In this document: positions 21,593-31,922 of the stretch, piece by piece
Layout of the letters: every line of letters begins with the position of its first letter
Position numbering within the stretch: the first letter of the stretch is position 1
NCBI GenBank assembly: GCA_018340805.1
Contig: JACMZG010001913.1
Location: 33,095,890-33,159,889 of the forward strand
Length of the DNA stretch: 64,000 nt
DNA from: Microvelia longipes
Lineage: Eukaryota > Arthropoda > Insecta > Hemiptera > Veliidae
Reading direction: 5' to 3'
Notes under the pieces: model-generated
Database searches by the model: none
What the model was told of the DNA's origin: nothing
The model's input: only the letters and a program-made list of their open reading frames with translations
Made by a program: the position numbers and the translations under genes

Positions 21593-21688
21593 ATGGAGAA
21601 TTATGCCAAAGGGAAAAATGTAGATGAACCTCTTGACAAGACTTGCATACCAATACCAAATTTGCCTCAAGATTTTACATGGATTCAG
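21593..21688 (+). CDS. Rpp25-like gene, exon with start codon
   Basis: 32 codons from ATG 21593 (MENYAKGKNV...TWIQ). It follows an acceptor (cactttttcag) two bases before the ATG, so translation should start here rather than at the in-frame upstream ATG at 21509, which lies in the presumed intron. It ends in phase 0 at CAG|gttcgt, a weak but usable donor. The Pro-rich IPIPNLPQDFTW segment precedes the Alba core. Confidence 0.85.
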
Positions 21689-24600
21689 GTTCGTTGTTGA
21701 GAAAAGTTTTTAATAGAGAACAAGTTTTTAAAACAAAGTTCAACCTAACATATCTCTACTACTGTATAAATGATTAAACTAAAGAATATAATTGGTATGG
21801 AATGTCAGAAGTCACCTGAATTTTCCGTTTCAGGGGTTTTTCAGCCTCCTAAGTGGTTTTCACATAGTTGTTTGTTTGTATGTGTGTGTGTCTGTTATCA
21901 TTGTAGCGCCCAGTGTATTTATGCTAGAAAGTTGATACTTTGTACAAAAATAATTCTCTAGGTGTATTTGTGTAAAATCTAATTTTTCTGTTGTAAGTAA
22001 AAAGGCAAAGAAAGGATTGTCAACAACTATAGGGGTTTGCCAAGTACCATTTATCTACATGGGGTTCTCCCAGTACCATTTATCTTGATGAGGGTCTGCC
22101 GAGTGCCATTTATCTACATGGGGTTCTCCCAAGTACCATTTATCTTGTTCCATTTATCTACACCAAGTACCATTTATCTAGATGAGGGTCTGCCGAGTAC
22201 CATTTATCTACATGGGGTTCTCCCAAGTACCATTTATCTAGATCTGCGAGTACCATTTATCTACATGGGGTTCTCCCAAGTACCATTTATCTACATGGGG
22301 TTCTCCCTAGTACCATTTGTCTAGATGAGGTACCATTTATCTACATGGGTCCCAAGTACCATTTATCTACATGGGTTCTCCTAGTACCATTTGTCTAGAT
22401 GAGGGTCTGCGAGTACCATTTATCTACATGGGGTTCTCCCAAGTACCATTTATCTAGATGAAGGTCTGCCGAGTGCCATTTATCTACATGGGGTTCTCCC
22501 AAGTACCATTTATCTACATGGGGTTCTCCCAAGTACCATTTATCTAGATGAAGGTCTGCCGAGTGCCATTATCTACATGGGGTTCTCCCTACCATTTATC
22601 TAGATGAGGGTCTGCCGAGTACCATTTATCTACACCAAGTACCATTTATCTAGATGAGGGTCTGCCGAGTACCATTTATCTAGATGATGAGTACCATTTA
22701 TCTAGATAGGGGTCTGAGAGGTTCAGATATCTGCGTAACCCTGCCTTAATCTAATGTTTACTCATCAGGCCTGACATGACACTCCTGGTGTGTATTGTAA
22801 CATTTCTAGGAAGTAACTCCCACAGTATTCATAATATGGATTACTTGTTTAGGTGAAAGGAGGAACAAAAATGTCAAATGTATTGCAAGTAGCCATTGAT
22901 GCTATGAAAGAAGATAAAGTTGTTGTTTGGTCAGGTAGTGGACCAGCAGTCAATAAAGTCATATCCTGTGCTGAAATCATCAAAAGAAATTTTAAAGACG
23001 TCCATCAATTCAATAAGTTAGCTTATGTTAAGTATGTTGACTTCTATTAATTTAATTACTTTTTTCATTAAAAATTACTTTTTACTTTCATTTAAACTGA
23101 ATGAAACTTATTCAGATATCAGGTATACCTGATACAAGCTCCCTGGTTGGTATCTAACTTAACCATCCACAATGACCTCAAAATTCCGTTTGTCAAAGAC
23201 ATTGTCTCCTCTCGATACAATTCCTTTCATTCCAAATTAGATTCCCATCCTAATCCTCTTGTCCAAACCCTACATTCAAGAACCATTCCTTCCAATCCTC
23301 CACGGCGCCTTCGTGACCTTCTTTTATTATCAATATTAATTTAAATTCAAAAACGCAACACATTTCAGAAAATTCAACTATTCAAAAGTCAACTAATTTC
23401 TATTCCACTAATTTAGTTCAAGCCAAATTTTTATATTATAAGTAAAATTTCAACATTTACCTAACCACGCCAAGGAGTATCACCACTGGGTGATTCCTCC
23501 TCTCAAGACTGCCAAGTCACTTTTACCAACATTAGCACTATGTCAAATACATTTATTGTAGACAATAATCAATAAAGTTAAAAAAAAGGTATACCTGCTA
23601 TTATTTTGTTTATTATTTACTATGTAACAAACAGAAAAAAGTTATGAGCTTTTGGTCATACTAAGTAAAAACAATATTTAAGCTTTTGACCGTATGATTA
23701 GGTCTTCATCAGGAAGAGTATAAGAAACTAAAGCAGTTAACAGAAAGAATTTTAAGGTTTATAAAAATAGCTAACTGGGTATGCTATCTAAGGATGAACC
23801 ACTAACTAAACAAAGATCTAGCTAAGGTTAAAGATACCTAGCCAAAGATGTAGTTTAATATATTATTTCTGCTCTTAACAATATATGTATAGTTATTAAT
23901 TTATTTTATTCACTATTAAGTATACACCGGTGTTCACTATTCACAATTCAAAGAGAGACACTTTTCTTTGTTTCGAAACAACACACTGGTGGTCATTCAA
24001 AATAATATCAAAGAGATAGTTGTAAAGTTGGCAATACCGATGGAGGGAAAATAAAAGGGTGATAAATGTTTTTATCATAAGATTAGCATGGGAGCCAATA
24101 ATTTTTTTTTGTGATAAATGATGTAAAAATTAATAGAACGACCATCGGTGCTAAAAAATGCCAATATTTCATACATAATGACTTTGATTATTCCAGGATT
24201 TTAAATATAGAATCAGGCTCTTATCACTGCAGACTTGGATTTGTCCAATTTAAGCCAGAAATAATAAAACCTATAATGATAATTTAAACAAACATTTTAC
24301 AAAAAAGTGAATTCATTGAGTTATTAATTATTTTTGTGTGTAAATAAAATTTATTAATAAATTAAAACACCATTACAGTGAAAATCAGCTTGTTATCAGT
24401 TAATTTAAATACCTGTTACAACTAATTTAAACAATTTAATGCAATTAAATGGTAATTTTGTGTGTTTGTGCAATCTAAAATTATTTATAAGTAGCATTAT
24501 TTAACAATAAATAAAATGAAACACTGTATTGTGATTTTCAACTTCTTATCACTCAATTTAAATACTTGTGACAACCCATTAAACCCCTATTTTTTAATGA

Positions 24601-27600
24601 AATGGCGATTCTACTGAGTTCATACACCCCAAAAATTAATTAAATTAAAAAGCACTTTGTGAAAAATTTAAAGAAATAATTGTCACAAATAAAAAAAATC
24701 CTCATAAGGACTTAACAACAATCACCCTTTATCAATTTCTTATCAGCGATTGTGGCGCTGCTACGGACTTTGAATCGCGAATCTTAAATTACAGTGTGGT
24801 TAAATCTTCTCTATACCATGGAATATCAGCTGTTTTAATTGAAATAGCAGTTAACCACTTAGGAAAGAAAAAATATTCCTGCATTGACTATGTAAACTTT
24901 TTTGATTTACCAGTGGGGGCCCCTAAACTACACCAAAAAGGACTACTGGGTAAAAAATGTTAACCTTTGAGTTTAAACCCTTAAAACTTCTAAATGTAAA
25001 GTTAGAAGTTTACATTTATAATAAGTTATTAAAAGATTTAAATAAAATAAGTGTATGTTATTAGAAAATTCAGTAAAATTTTATATCTAAAGAAGTATAT
25101 TTTTTTATTTATTTTATTTTTGAATAAAAAAAAAAATATTTCACACAACCTAACTTCATTCTGTCAATGCTTGAACAATATTCAACCTATTGATTTCAAA
25201 ATTTTGGATATTGTATAAATAGGGATGTGTACCGAATCAGTCAAGAAGTCTCAAATGTTTCTGTTTTTGATAACATCCTTTTAAACTCTTGAATTCCTTC
25301 TTCCATAATTATACGGCACTGTTTATACACGTTCAGGTCATTCTTTGACATACATATAATCTTTATATTATATTTATATTATGTATTATATTTACATCTA
25401 AATATAATATCTGAGTGATCTGTTTGTTTTCCTGCTAATTCAAAATAAATTTAGTATTGTATGTTTAGTATATTCATCGATATATTGTAATTTCAGGTGC
25501 AGAGAAGAATGGGAGCCAAAATTAGAAGGTTTAGACAAGTTAGTTGTTAGAAGAGATGTGCCTGCTATTTATATACTTCTGTCTAAAGTTCCTATCAACA
25601 CAGATCTTCCTGGGTATGAGCTTATGTTTAAACTTGCTTAAAATCAGAAGAATTTATTGGATTTTTTTTAATCAGAAAGTCTAGGCTTCTGGGGACTAGA
25701 CATAATCTTATAGTGGCTAATTCATGATTCAAAGTCCGTAGCAGCGCCACCGTCACTGATAAGAAATTGATAATGAGAAATTTATTTTTTTATAATTTTT
25801 GATGATTTACAATTTACAATGATGTATAATTTTTTTTGAAATGATTAGTGTGTTTAAACACACTAAAGTCAGTCTTTCATTGGAAACCCCCCTTTTAATT
25901 GGTTACTAATACAGTGAAAATCACAATATGGTGTTTTATTTTATTTATTGTTTCTTAATTTTACTTTTGAATTTTACACAAACTCAAGAAATTACTCTTT
26001 TATTGCATTACATTGTTTAAATTAGTTGAAACAAGTATTTAAATTGACTGATAAGACAATATTTTTGTACCTCTGTGTTTTATTTTATTTATGTTATAAA
26101 GTGTTACTTTTTGGGTAATATTAACACATATATTAATCACGTTTTATAGTTATTTCAAACAAAATAAAAACCGTGCTTTTATATTTTTAATTTAAAATAT
26201 AACCAGGGTATTAGTAAAAACTATGCTTAAAAACTAACAATCAAAGTCTGTAGTGATAGAGCCTTGATTCTGATACTCTATAAAAATCCTAGAATATATC
26301 TAAAAGTTATTTATCTTGGATCTAATAAGCTAAGTGTATTAATTTATTACCATTTGTAGACCTATGGTCGTTATTGCCAACCTGCCAAGTATCTCTTTGA
26401 ATCAGGAGATTACAAGTATCTCATACATTCATGAGGAATTAGACTGCTGAAGTGAATTCTTGACGTTGGCAGCATTGACTGCCTTATCATAGCAAGGGCT
26501 ATGATAAGGCCTTCATTTTCATAGTAATGCCGTAACTATTTGGGGGATATGACAAAAAGTTAATTTAAATTTGCTATATATTTATGGGAAAATTTTACGA
26601 GTTTTAGTTAAATTGTACATGTCTTTATATTATTTTAAAAGAAATAAACTTTTAAATATTATTTTTCATTGAAAAAGTCAGTTATATGTTTATAAGTCAG
26701 TTAACTCATGTTCGTTTCCAAGGTTTTGACGGAGCATTGATGGGTTTGTTTAAAAACTGAAGCTGACTTCTGTCAATAATTATCATTTAATATCAGTGGG
26801 ATTAATACCGTTTCTTTCATTTTTTTTATTGATATTGACTCCACAGCTTACTATTTTTATGAAGAAAATGTAGTAGTCCGAAGCCAGTTAACAGGAGCCT
26901 AGTGTGTAATTTAGTAGTTTCACTATGCCTATTTCAATATTCTAATGCCACCGTTGCTCTTATACAACAAACGTACGTCGTTCGGTATTGGCAAACTCAA
27001 AAACTCGTTTCAAAATATTTATTTCTACTTTCGTATAATGAACAGATATCAATTATCAGATATCGTGAGTGATTCATTAAACATTGTTGAAAATTTTGTT
27101 TGTGATAAACTTTTTGGTTTAATGACAAACTTTTGTTTCTATAAAACTTTTGTTCACTTAAACGTTGTAGTTTTGGATTATAAAGACATAATTATGAATG
27201 GAGAGGCTATGATAGTATAGAGAAGCTGGCCCACTAGAGATGCCAGCAACAATTTCACCCAACCCTTCGGTCTGAATCTCTTGTAACTTACTTGACATTA
27301 TATATCTATTGGTATTCTCTTGGATGTGGGCTTATAAGTCGCAAAGAGTAGAAAAGTAAAACAGAGTCAGAATACTTCTTGCATAGACATTTATTCTTTA
27401 GATCTGACTAAAAAATACAAACATAATGACATGCCTAGGGAATATTCATTCAGAATCGTCAATATATCAAATCCCTGAACAGGATCAGGATTCAAGACCT
27501 TTAATTTATAAATTAAGTTTATTTGCATGTCATCTTCTTAAAACTATGGTCCGGCACCACTTTGAGATCACTCTCTCGAGCTCACTTGCCTCCTCCATAC

Positions 27601-28070
27601 AATTTTCCTCTCCTATTCTTTTTTAGTTTCTAGCATAGTTGACACTATCATTTAAATCTTAGGTCTAGCCAGCATCTTTCATGATCCTTATTCTCCAAAT
27701 AAAGTAAGTTGATGTATAGGTATTAAATTTGGACAAAGTTGGGCATCCCCATTTTTAAAAACATTTATTCATAAATTGTAATAATATTGCTAGTCAATGT
27801 AAAATAATAAGACCCAAACAAAAATTTAAATATAAGTTTTAAAGAGATGTATTTTTAAGTAATGAAATCTGGGGAAGCGGCTTAACTTCTTAACATCTCT
27901 CACATTGCCTTTTTTATAGACTGAAATCATTCTGTTATTTTGAGAAACTTGTTACAGAGACTAAAAATTTGATCAAAGAAAGAAAAAGAGGAATAACTAG
28001 GAGAACAGCAAAAGACAACAAGAGGGTACGAAAATTGAAGCTGAATGAGTTTGCTAAAAAGATGGCTTGA
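21593..28070 (+). CDS. RNase P/MRP protein subunit p25-like (Alba domain), four exons
   Basis: Predicted coding exons: 21593-21688, 22853-23031, 25497-25613 and (probable) 27920-28070, giving about 180 residues, between human RPP25L (163) and RPP25 (199). The product is an Alba-fold RNA-binding protein. In known systems Rpp25 pairs with Rpp20 on the P3 helix of RNase P and RNase MRP RNA, acting in tRNA and rRNA processing in the nucleus and nucleolus. Family evidence: VKGGTKMSNVL, the VVWSGSGPAVNK loop, SCAEIIKR and the VPAIYILLSK strand. All junctions keep frame. Introns carry a minisatellite (22034-22715), a LINE tail (23132-23587) and MITE copies C and D. Assignment to Rpp25/Rpp25L is firm; the C-terminus is less certain. 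Confidence 0.9.
21810..21985 (+). repeat. dispersed repeat family D in intron 1
   Basis: Contains ttcaggggtttttcagcctc, a gtgtgtgtgtctgttatcat tract and tttatgctagaaagttgata, in the same order as at 59500-59780. Confidence 0.6.
22034..22715. repeat. about 30-bp minisatellite in intron 1, about 24 copies
   Basis: Units of the type gtaccatttatctacatggg / gttctcccaa alternate with gtaccatttatctagatgag / ggtctgccga. The two unit types form higher-order pairs. Many units have short deletions. An open frame here (95 codons) encodes only the repeat. Confidence 0.95.
22853..23031 (+). CDS. Rpp25-like gene, Alba core exon
   Basis: Acceptor ttacttgtttag at 22841-22852; donor AA|gtatgt at 23032. It encodes VKGGTKMSNVL (first strand and helix), DKVVVWSGSG (second strand and the Gly loop that contacts RNA in Alba proteins) and AVNKVISCAEIIKRNF (long helix). 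179 nt, leaving phase 2, matched by the next exon. Confidence 0.92.
23132..23587 (+). mobile_element. 5'-truncated non-LTR retrotransposon (Jockey/CR1-like tail)
   Basis: Opens mid-ORF2 with IQAPWLVSNLTIHNDLKIPF and a SHPNP motif, typical of the C-terminus of Jockey-group reverse-transcriptase proteins. A stop at 23342-23344 is followed by a 3' UTR, aataaagtt and an A-run. A 10-bp target duplication ggtatacctg (23122-23131 and 23588-23597) flanks it exactly. It lies in intron 2 of the Rpp25-like gene, same orientation. The clean duplication and uninterrupted frame suggest a fairly recent insertion. Confidence 0.88.
23598..23939. other. intron 2 sequence, repeat scrap
   Basis: Around 23640-23720 there is cttttgaccgtatgattagg followed by tcttcatcagg, whose complement has ctgatgaagacc...ggtcaaaag, a diverged relative of the hammerhead-like motif family. 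No exon. Confidence 0.4.
23940..24781 (-). mobile_element. MITE family M, copy C
   Basis: Inverse orientation in intron 2. Ends ttcacaattcaaag and tttgaatcgcgaa; 5' TA at 23938-23939. Near its left end about 55 bp is a diverged duplication, so caaagaga occurs twice (about 23950-23957 and 24010-24017). Confidence 0.82.
25497..25613 (+). CDS. Rpp25-like gene, third coding exon
   Basis: Acceptor taatttcag at 25488-25496. Its first base completes the split Lys codon, then CREEWEPKLEGLD...VPAIYILLSK, the last Alba strands, ending ...NTDLPG. Donor GG|gtatgag at 25614. If unspliced, the frame would read nine more codons to TAA at 25639-25641, giving a shorter isoform of about 140 residues. Confidence 0.9.
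25721..26408 (+). mobile_element. MITE family M, copy D, diverged
   Basis: Begins ttcatgattcaaagtccgta and ends ctctttgaatcagga. Shorter than copies A and E, with internal deletions. It lies in intron 3, about 100 bp after exon 3. Confidence 0.75.
26409..27919. other. rest of intron 3
   Basis: A perfect hairpin lies at about 26480-26506 (ccttatcatagc / gctatgataagg). Open frames at 26945-27220 (91 codons) and 27426-27626 (66 codons) are AT-rich, have no recognisable domain and no supporting splice context. Confidence 0.4.
27920..28070 (+). CDS. Rpp25-like gene, probable terminal exon with basic tail
   Basis: The acceptor has a good pyrimidine tract (cattgccttttttatag, ending 27919). The first base completes a Gly codon left by exon 3, and the frame stays open for 49 codons to TGA 28068-28070. 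The tail is strongly basic (IKERKRGITRRTAKDNKR, VRKLKLNEFAKKMA), plausible for an RNA-binding or nuclear-localisation extension. C-termini of this family vary, so homology cannot confirm it. Confidence 0.6.
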
Positions 28071-28989
28071 GATAACCCTGTGCAACATTACATAGGGAAT
28101 TGGACGAAGACAGCATTACAAAGATGAGATCAATTTAAAGAATCTTATAACAATTAAAATAATTTAAAAAAAGTAAATAAGCTAACTATAAATAAGAAGC
28201 CAACTCAAAGTTACATTTGATAATTAATTAATATCTCTTCAAATAACATATCTTTGCCAAATTAAATTGGCTAAATACGGATTGTTTTACCAAATTATAT
28301 TTGGTTTAGTAGTAATGTGTTGTTTATTAAAAAGAATACCAAAATTTGTTTTTTTTTTTTCTTTAGTATCTATTCTGTATAGTCTTTGTATGTTCAAATA
28401 TATAAAAAGAACTTTCTACATAGAGGACATCTAATGGTCATTATTAGCAAGTTTTAAAAAATTCTTCACCTAATACAGTGAGATTGTAACTGTAGCCTAT
28501 CGTTTTAGCCTTTTAGTGTTCTGAGTGGTTTTTTTATTCATGCTGTGTGTGTAATCTGCATAACTGCTATTATGTTCACCCTAGGAATGTTTGAATAGTA
28601 TGTTTTCAAAATTTAGACTTAAGGTCTTAGTGCTTTATGCAAGATATTGGAGTAGGACCAGTATAACCCATTTTGTCATTTCCAAAATTTTTTTTAAATC
28701 AAGAATTTGGCCTATCAAATGATATTGAAGCAAATATTTGACTAGAGCAATGAGAAAACATCACACATAGAGGCATAAAAAACCCAATTTAATATATCCT
28801 CAAAATTTTTTATACTTTGAGTAGTGCCATTTGAAAAAAATGTTAACTTGAATTTATGAATTTGAAGAGGAATTTTATTAATTTAATAATTTCAATAATT
28901 TTATGAAGAATTGAAAACGAATAAAAAGATAGGCCTCCACTTTTTTTTTTTAAGCTACCCTACTACTCTTTAATGGCATTGAACTTGAA
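28071..28989. other. 3' flank of the Rpp25-like gene
   Basis: No canonical AATAAA close to the stop; aataag-type sequences lie near 28175-28190. No further gene or repeat recognised to 28990. Confidence 0.4.
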
Positions 28990-29140
28990 TAGAAGTATTC
29001 AGTATATAATTTGGACTAACAATTTGACACTTCCTAAGTAGTTTTTTTACAAGTTATTGTTGTAGCACATAGTGTTTTAATGCTAGAAGAGTTTAAAATG
29101 TGATAAACAAAAAACAATCTTTAGGTCAGTTCTTGGAAAA
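28990..29140 (+). repeat. dispersed repeat family D, partial
   Basis: acacttcctaagtagttttt ... ttttaatgctagaagagttt, matching the second half of the family. Confidence 0.45.
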
Positions 29141-29508
29141 TAATTTATTTAATCTAAAAAAAAAATTCGACTTATTATTAAATCTAATTATTAACATTTT
29201 TTATTTTAAATCAAACTTATTTATCTTAGAAAACCAATTTTATATAAAATGAATCATTAAGAATTATTGCCTATCCACTAATGACTGGAAAATCACAAAA
29301 CCTCAAAAATTTGTCATCGGGCTATAAATCTACACTTGTATATTTCTTTGTATGGTATACACTTGTACAAAGTTAAAGTTTATATATATCTTAATTGTGC
29401 GGTTTTGTTTTATCGGATTGATGGAAGTAAACAAATTACCACTTTTTTACTAATGTACATATGGAAATTTGCTTTTCCAACAAATTTTTACGGGAATCAT
29501 GCCTCGCC

Positions 29509-29706
29509 ATGGCAGCGTCGACGCTAGGTAGCGACCAAGGGGCCTTCATCAGTTTTTTGTATTGGGCCTTATTTTTTAAAGAACAACCAGCAAGAAAATG
29601 TACTACATTGACTTATCAACATGATAATGGTTTACATTTGCATCCTTTAGGTGACAGTAAACTTCAGTATTTGGTATCAATTAAAATTTTCATTCACTAC
29701 TTTTGA
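29509..29706 (+). CDS. small open frame, doubtful
   Basis: 65 codons from ATG 29509 in a good context (cgccATGG), beginning MAASTLGSDQGAF. I do not recognise it. The start region carries the palindrome agcgtcgacgct, and the complement of cttcatcag gives ctgatgaagg, a motif common in repeats of this window, so it may be repeat-derived. A SINE begins 30 bp after the stop. Confidence 0.18.
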   Translation: MAASTLGSDQGAFISFLYWALFFKEQPARKCTTLTYQHDNGLHLHPLGDSKLQYLVSIKIFIHYF

Positions 29707-29734
29707 GCGGTTCTGAAGAAAGAAAATCAGGTTC

Positions 29735-29925
29735 AGAGAACCTCTGAACTTTCCCTCACCTTAACGCAATTGCTACGCTCATCCTCGCTACTCAGACTCG
29801 CTTTGCTCGTCCTCAACTTGCCTGATTTTACAGGATTAAAGAATCTATTTTATTTCAGTAGTCACCTATCCACGTACTGACCACGCTCGATGCTGCTCAA
29901 CACTAATGATCTGACAAAAACCCAC
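29735..29925 (-). repeat. 5S-rRNA-like SINE
   Basis: Minus strand: gctactcagactcgctttgc / tcgtcctcaacttg body module (29790-29822) and the 5S-like head at 29876-29905 (cacctatccacgtactgacc then acgctcgatgctgctcaac), the complement of box C to box A. Confidence 0.7.
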
Positions 29926-29961
29926 TCGTAGATGCACTAGCTTTATAGAAATGAAACTTAA

Positions 29962-30184
29962 GAAGATTTAGGTCTTCCGGTGGTAACAGCGTCAATTTAG
30001 ATGAAGAATCCGATGTTTCGCTTCCACTGTGGGAGGCATCAAAACTGGACTGTTCAGTTTTGTAGAGCATTGTGTTTCAATCCGTGATGACCTACATCCC
30101 TGAAGATGCCTCCCACAGTGGAAGCGAAACGTCGAATTCTTCATCTACATTGATGCGGTCCCCACCGGAAGACCCAAATCTTCA
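29962..30184. mobile_element. foldback element, family E, best copy
   Basis: Left arm 29962-30040 and right arm 30105-30184 are reverse complements (gaagatttaggtcttccggt; accggaagacccaaatcttc) around a 64-bp loop. At the junction of loop and right arm lies CTGAAGA (30100-30106), then gcctcc...ggaagc, then GAAA (30126-30129) and CGTC, matching CUGANGA-helix-GAAA. Relatives: 6591-6830, 7085-7205, 21181-21290. An open frame through it is a shadow. Confidence 0.78.
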
Positions 30185-30254
30185 TGACAATAACCGCGGA
30201 AGCCTAAGCAGTTTATTAATGAAACTTAATATTTATTATTATTATAACAGAAAA

Positions 30255-30560
30255 GGGTAACAGTCTATAAAAATAAAGGGGGAAAATAATATAGGCAACT
30301 ATCGACCTATAGCCATGCTGCCAATTTTATCTAAAAATTTGAAAGGATGCATGGAAGAATTAATAAGTTTTTAGAAAAATTTAACATTTTGAGCAATTGT
30401 CATGGCTACAGGAAAAACAAATCAATCATGTCATCTTTGTCATACATCACAAACAAAATTCATGAGGGGAGGTGTTAGATAACAAAGAAAAATGTATAGT
30501 TGTGGTAGTTGATATGTCCAAAGTTTTTGATTTGTTAGATCATTATCTAGTATTGAAAAC
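30255..30560 (+). pseudogene. LINE reverse-transcriptase fragment, frameshifted
   Basis: Encodes GNYRPIAMLPILSK (the conserved NYRPISLLPxLSK-type motif near the start of non-LTR reverse transcriptases). After a frameshift near 30360 it continues with FLEKFNILSNCHGYRKNKS, then VVVVDMSKVFDLLDHYLVLK (motif A region, with an Asp-Met-Ser-Lys core). Stops and shifts make it dead. A family I repeat follows at 30575. Confidence 0.8.
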
Positions 30561-30574
30561 AGGCCTTTGACCTC

Positions 30575-30705
30575 TTTGCCACTCCGCGGTGTCTGCGCTA
30601 GGGGCCGCTTCGAGGCCAGATGGTTGTTGTACTTTATCTGTTCGTGATTTACTGGTTTAAGTGGCATACTGCCACGATATAGGAGAATTTTCAAATGTAC
30701 TATAG
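30575..30705 (+). repeat. dispersed repeat family I, copy 2
   Basis: gccgcttcgaggccagatgg, ttgttgtactttatctgttc and taagtggcatactgccacga; shared with 5900-5997 and 36575-36715. Confidence 0.65.
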
Positions 30706-30970
30706 TTTAACATATGGCTAAAATCACTTGACATCGTGGGAAAATAGTGTTGAGTCTTGCATGAAAATTTTTGAATGACGACAGACACATTGACAGACAA
30801 CTTGTTAAAAACCATTCAAGAGATATAAAAAATGTCTGAGAGAGTCAGCAAAATAAAATTTTGCTGACACTTTATTATTAAATCAGCTAATCAAAATCGG
30901 TCTTGTTTTGTTTATATTTTACGTGCAATATTATTTTAATTCATTTTTATGTTTTTTTTTATTTTTATGT
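30706..30970. repeat. fragment of the long-TIR element at 53.3 kb
   Basis: 30716-30762 (ggctaaaatcacttgacatc then gtgggaaaatagtgttgag) matches the inverted end of the 53311-54220 element. gtcagcaaaataaaattttgctgac at about 30845-30869 is a perfect hairpin. Confidence 0.5.
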
Positions 30971-31110
30971 TCTAAGGCATAGAGATATACACTAGATTTC
31001 AATAATCTTAACACCATCATTTTAGGGGCTTGAAACATCTTTTAGGGGCTCTGTGTAACCTCACTGAAACTTCCTTTAATAGTGAGTTAAGGTTATAATA
31101 AATCAATTGA
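30971..31110 (+). repeat. dispersed repeat family H, copy 1
   Basis: catagagatatacactagat, aggggctctgtgtaacctca, ctgaaacttcctttaatagt, gagttaaggttataataaat. Copies: 34243-34372, 49937-50040 (minus) and part at 57361-57410. Confidence 0.7.
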
Positions 31111-31922
31111 TTTCGGCTTCCCGCACATTGTTTAAGTTTTTTTTTATCTTCTACTATATAAATTACAATAATTTCGTTCAGGTTATATCTTCGATATTTC
31201 AAAATTTAACCGATAGGGCCTCTCTAGTAATATATCTCTATGTTTAAAAATTAAAAAAGACAACACTGATCTTTACTTGTCCTTGAATTTTATAGTTTCC
31301 ACCATAGTTTCCACACGATGACTTGTGATTTTAAACTCTCGTTTCTTTGAGTTTTATCGGGTTAAGTAGGCATAATATAATGAATTTTATTTTCTCATTT
31401 TTAAACTATTGATAAATAACTTTTGTCGAAGTTCACCTGTACATTAAATATGGATTAGAATATTGATGCGGACTTGGATGACTTGTTCGATAATACCCTA
31501 CTTGAAACTGCATACATTGCACCATCAAAAGAAAGTTGATTACCATCTAAATCAGGGTATTAAATCATCCATACAATTCCAAGAATATTAATGATAGCAT
31601 GGTTTGATATCTAGAGAAGGGTGTGTGAACGTACATGTTTGTTTTGGCATACACGACTAATGACTAAATTGTCTGAGAATTATTAGGCGGTTGATAAACT
31701 CTATTTTTCCGAAGCTATTTATCCGAAGCTATCTATTTATCTATTTATCCGAAGCTCAAATTGATGCTTATTATTAAACGAAAACCATAAGGCTCTCTTA
31801 CACGCTCAGTTTTTAACTACAGTCGGAGTGTGCAGGCAGGCTTGCTCAAACTGGCCGGCGCAACCTTATAATCCTGTGGTGGAGAATAGTAATGCTTACT
31901 GCAATACCAATACCTCCTTATT
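31111..31922. other. no gene seen
   Basis: 31700-31760 has a short tandem tatttatccgaagct repeat. Otherwise unassigned, slightly less AT-rich at 31800-31900. Confidence 0.4.

Noticed and set aside
25614..25641. Read-through of exon 3 as the main C-terminus
   Set aside because: A good donor (GG|gtatgag) and an in-phase downstream exon fit better, though a short isoform cannot be excluded.
26945..27220. 91-codon frame in intron 3
   Set aside because: AT-rich, no recognisable domain, no splice or context support.
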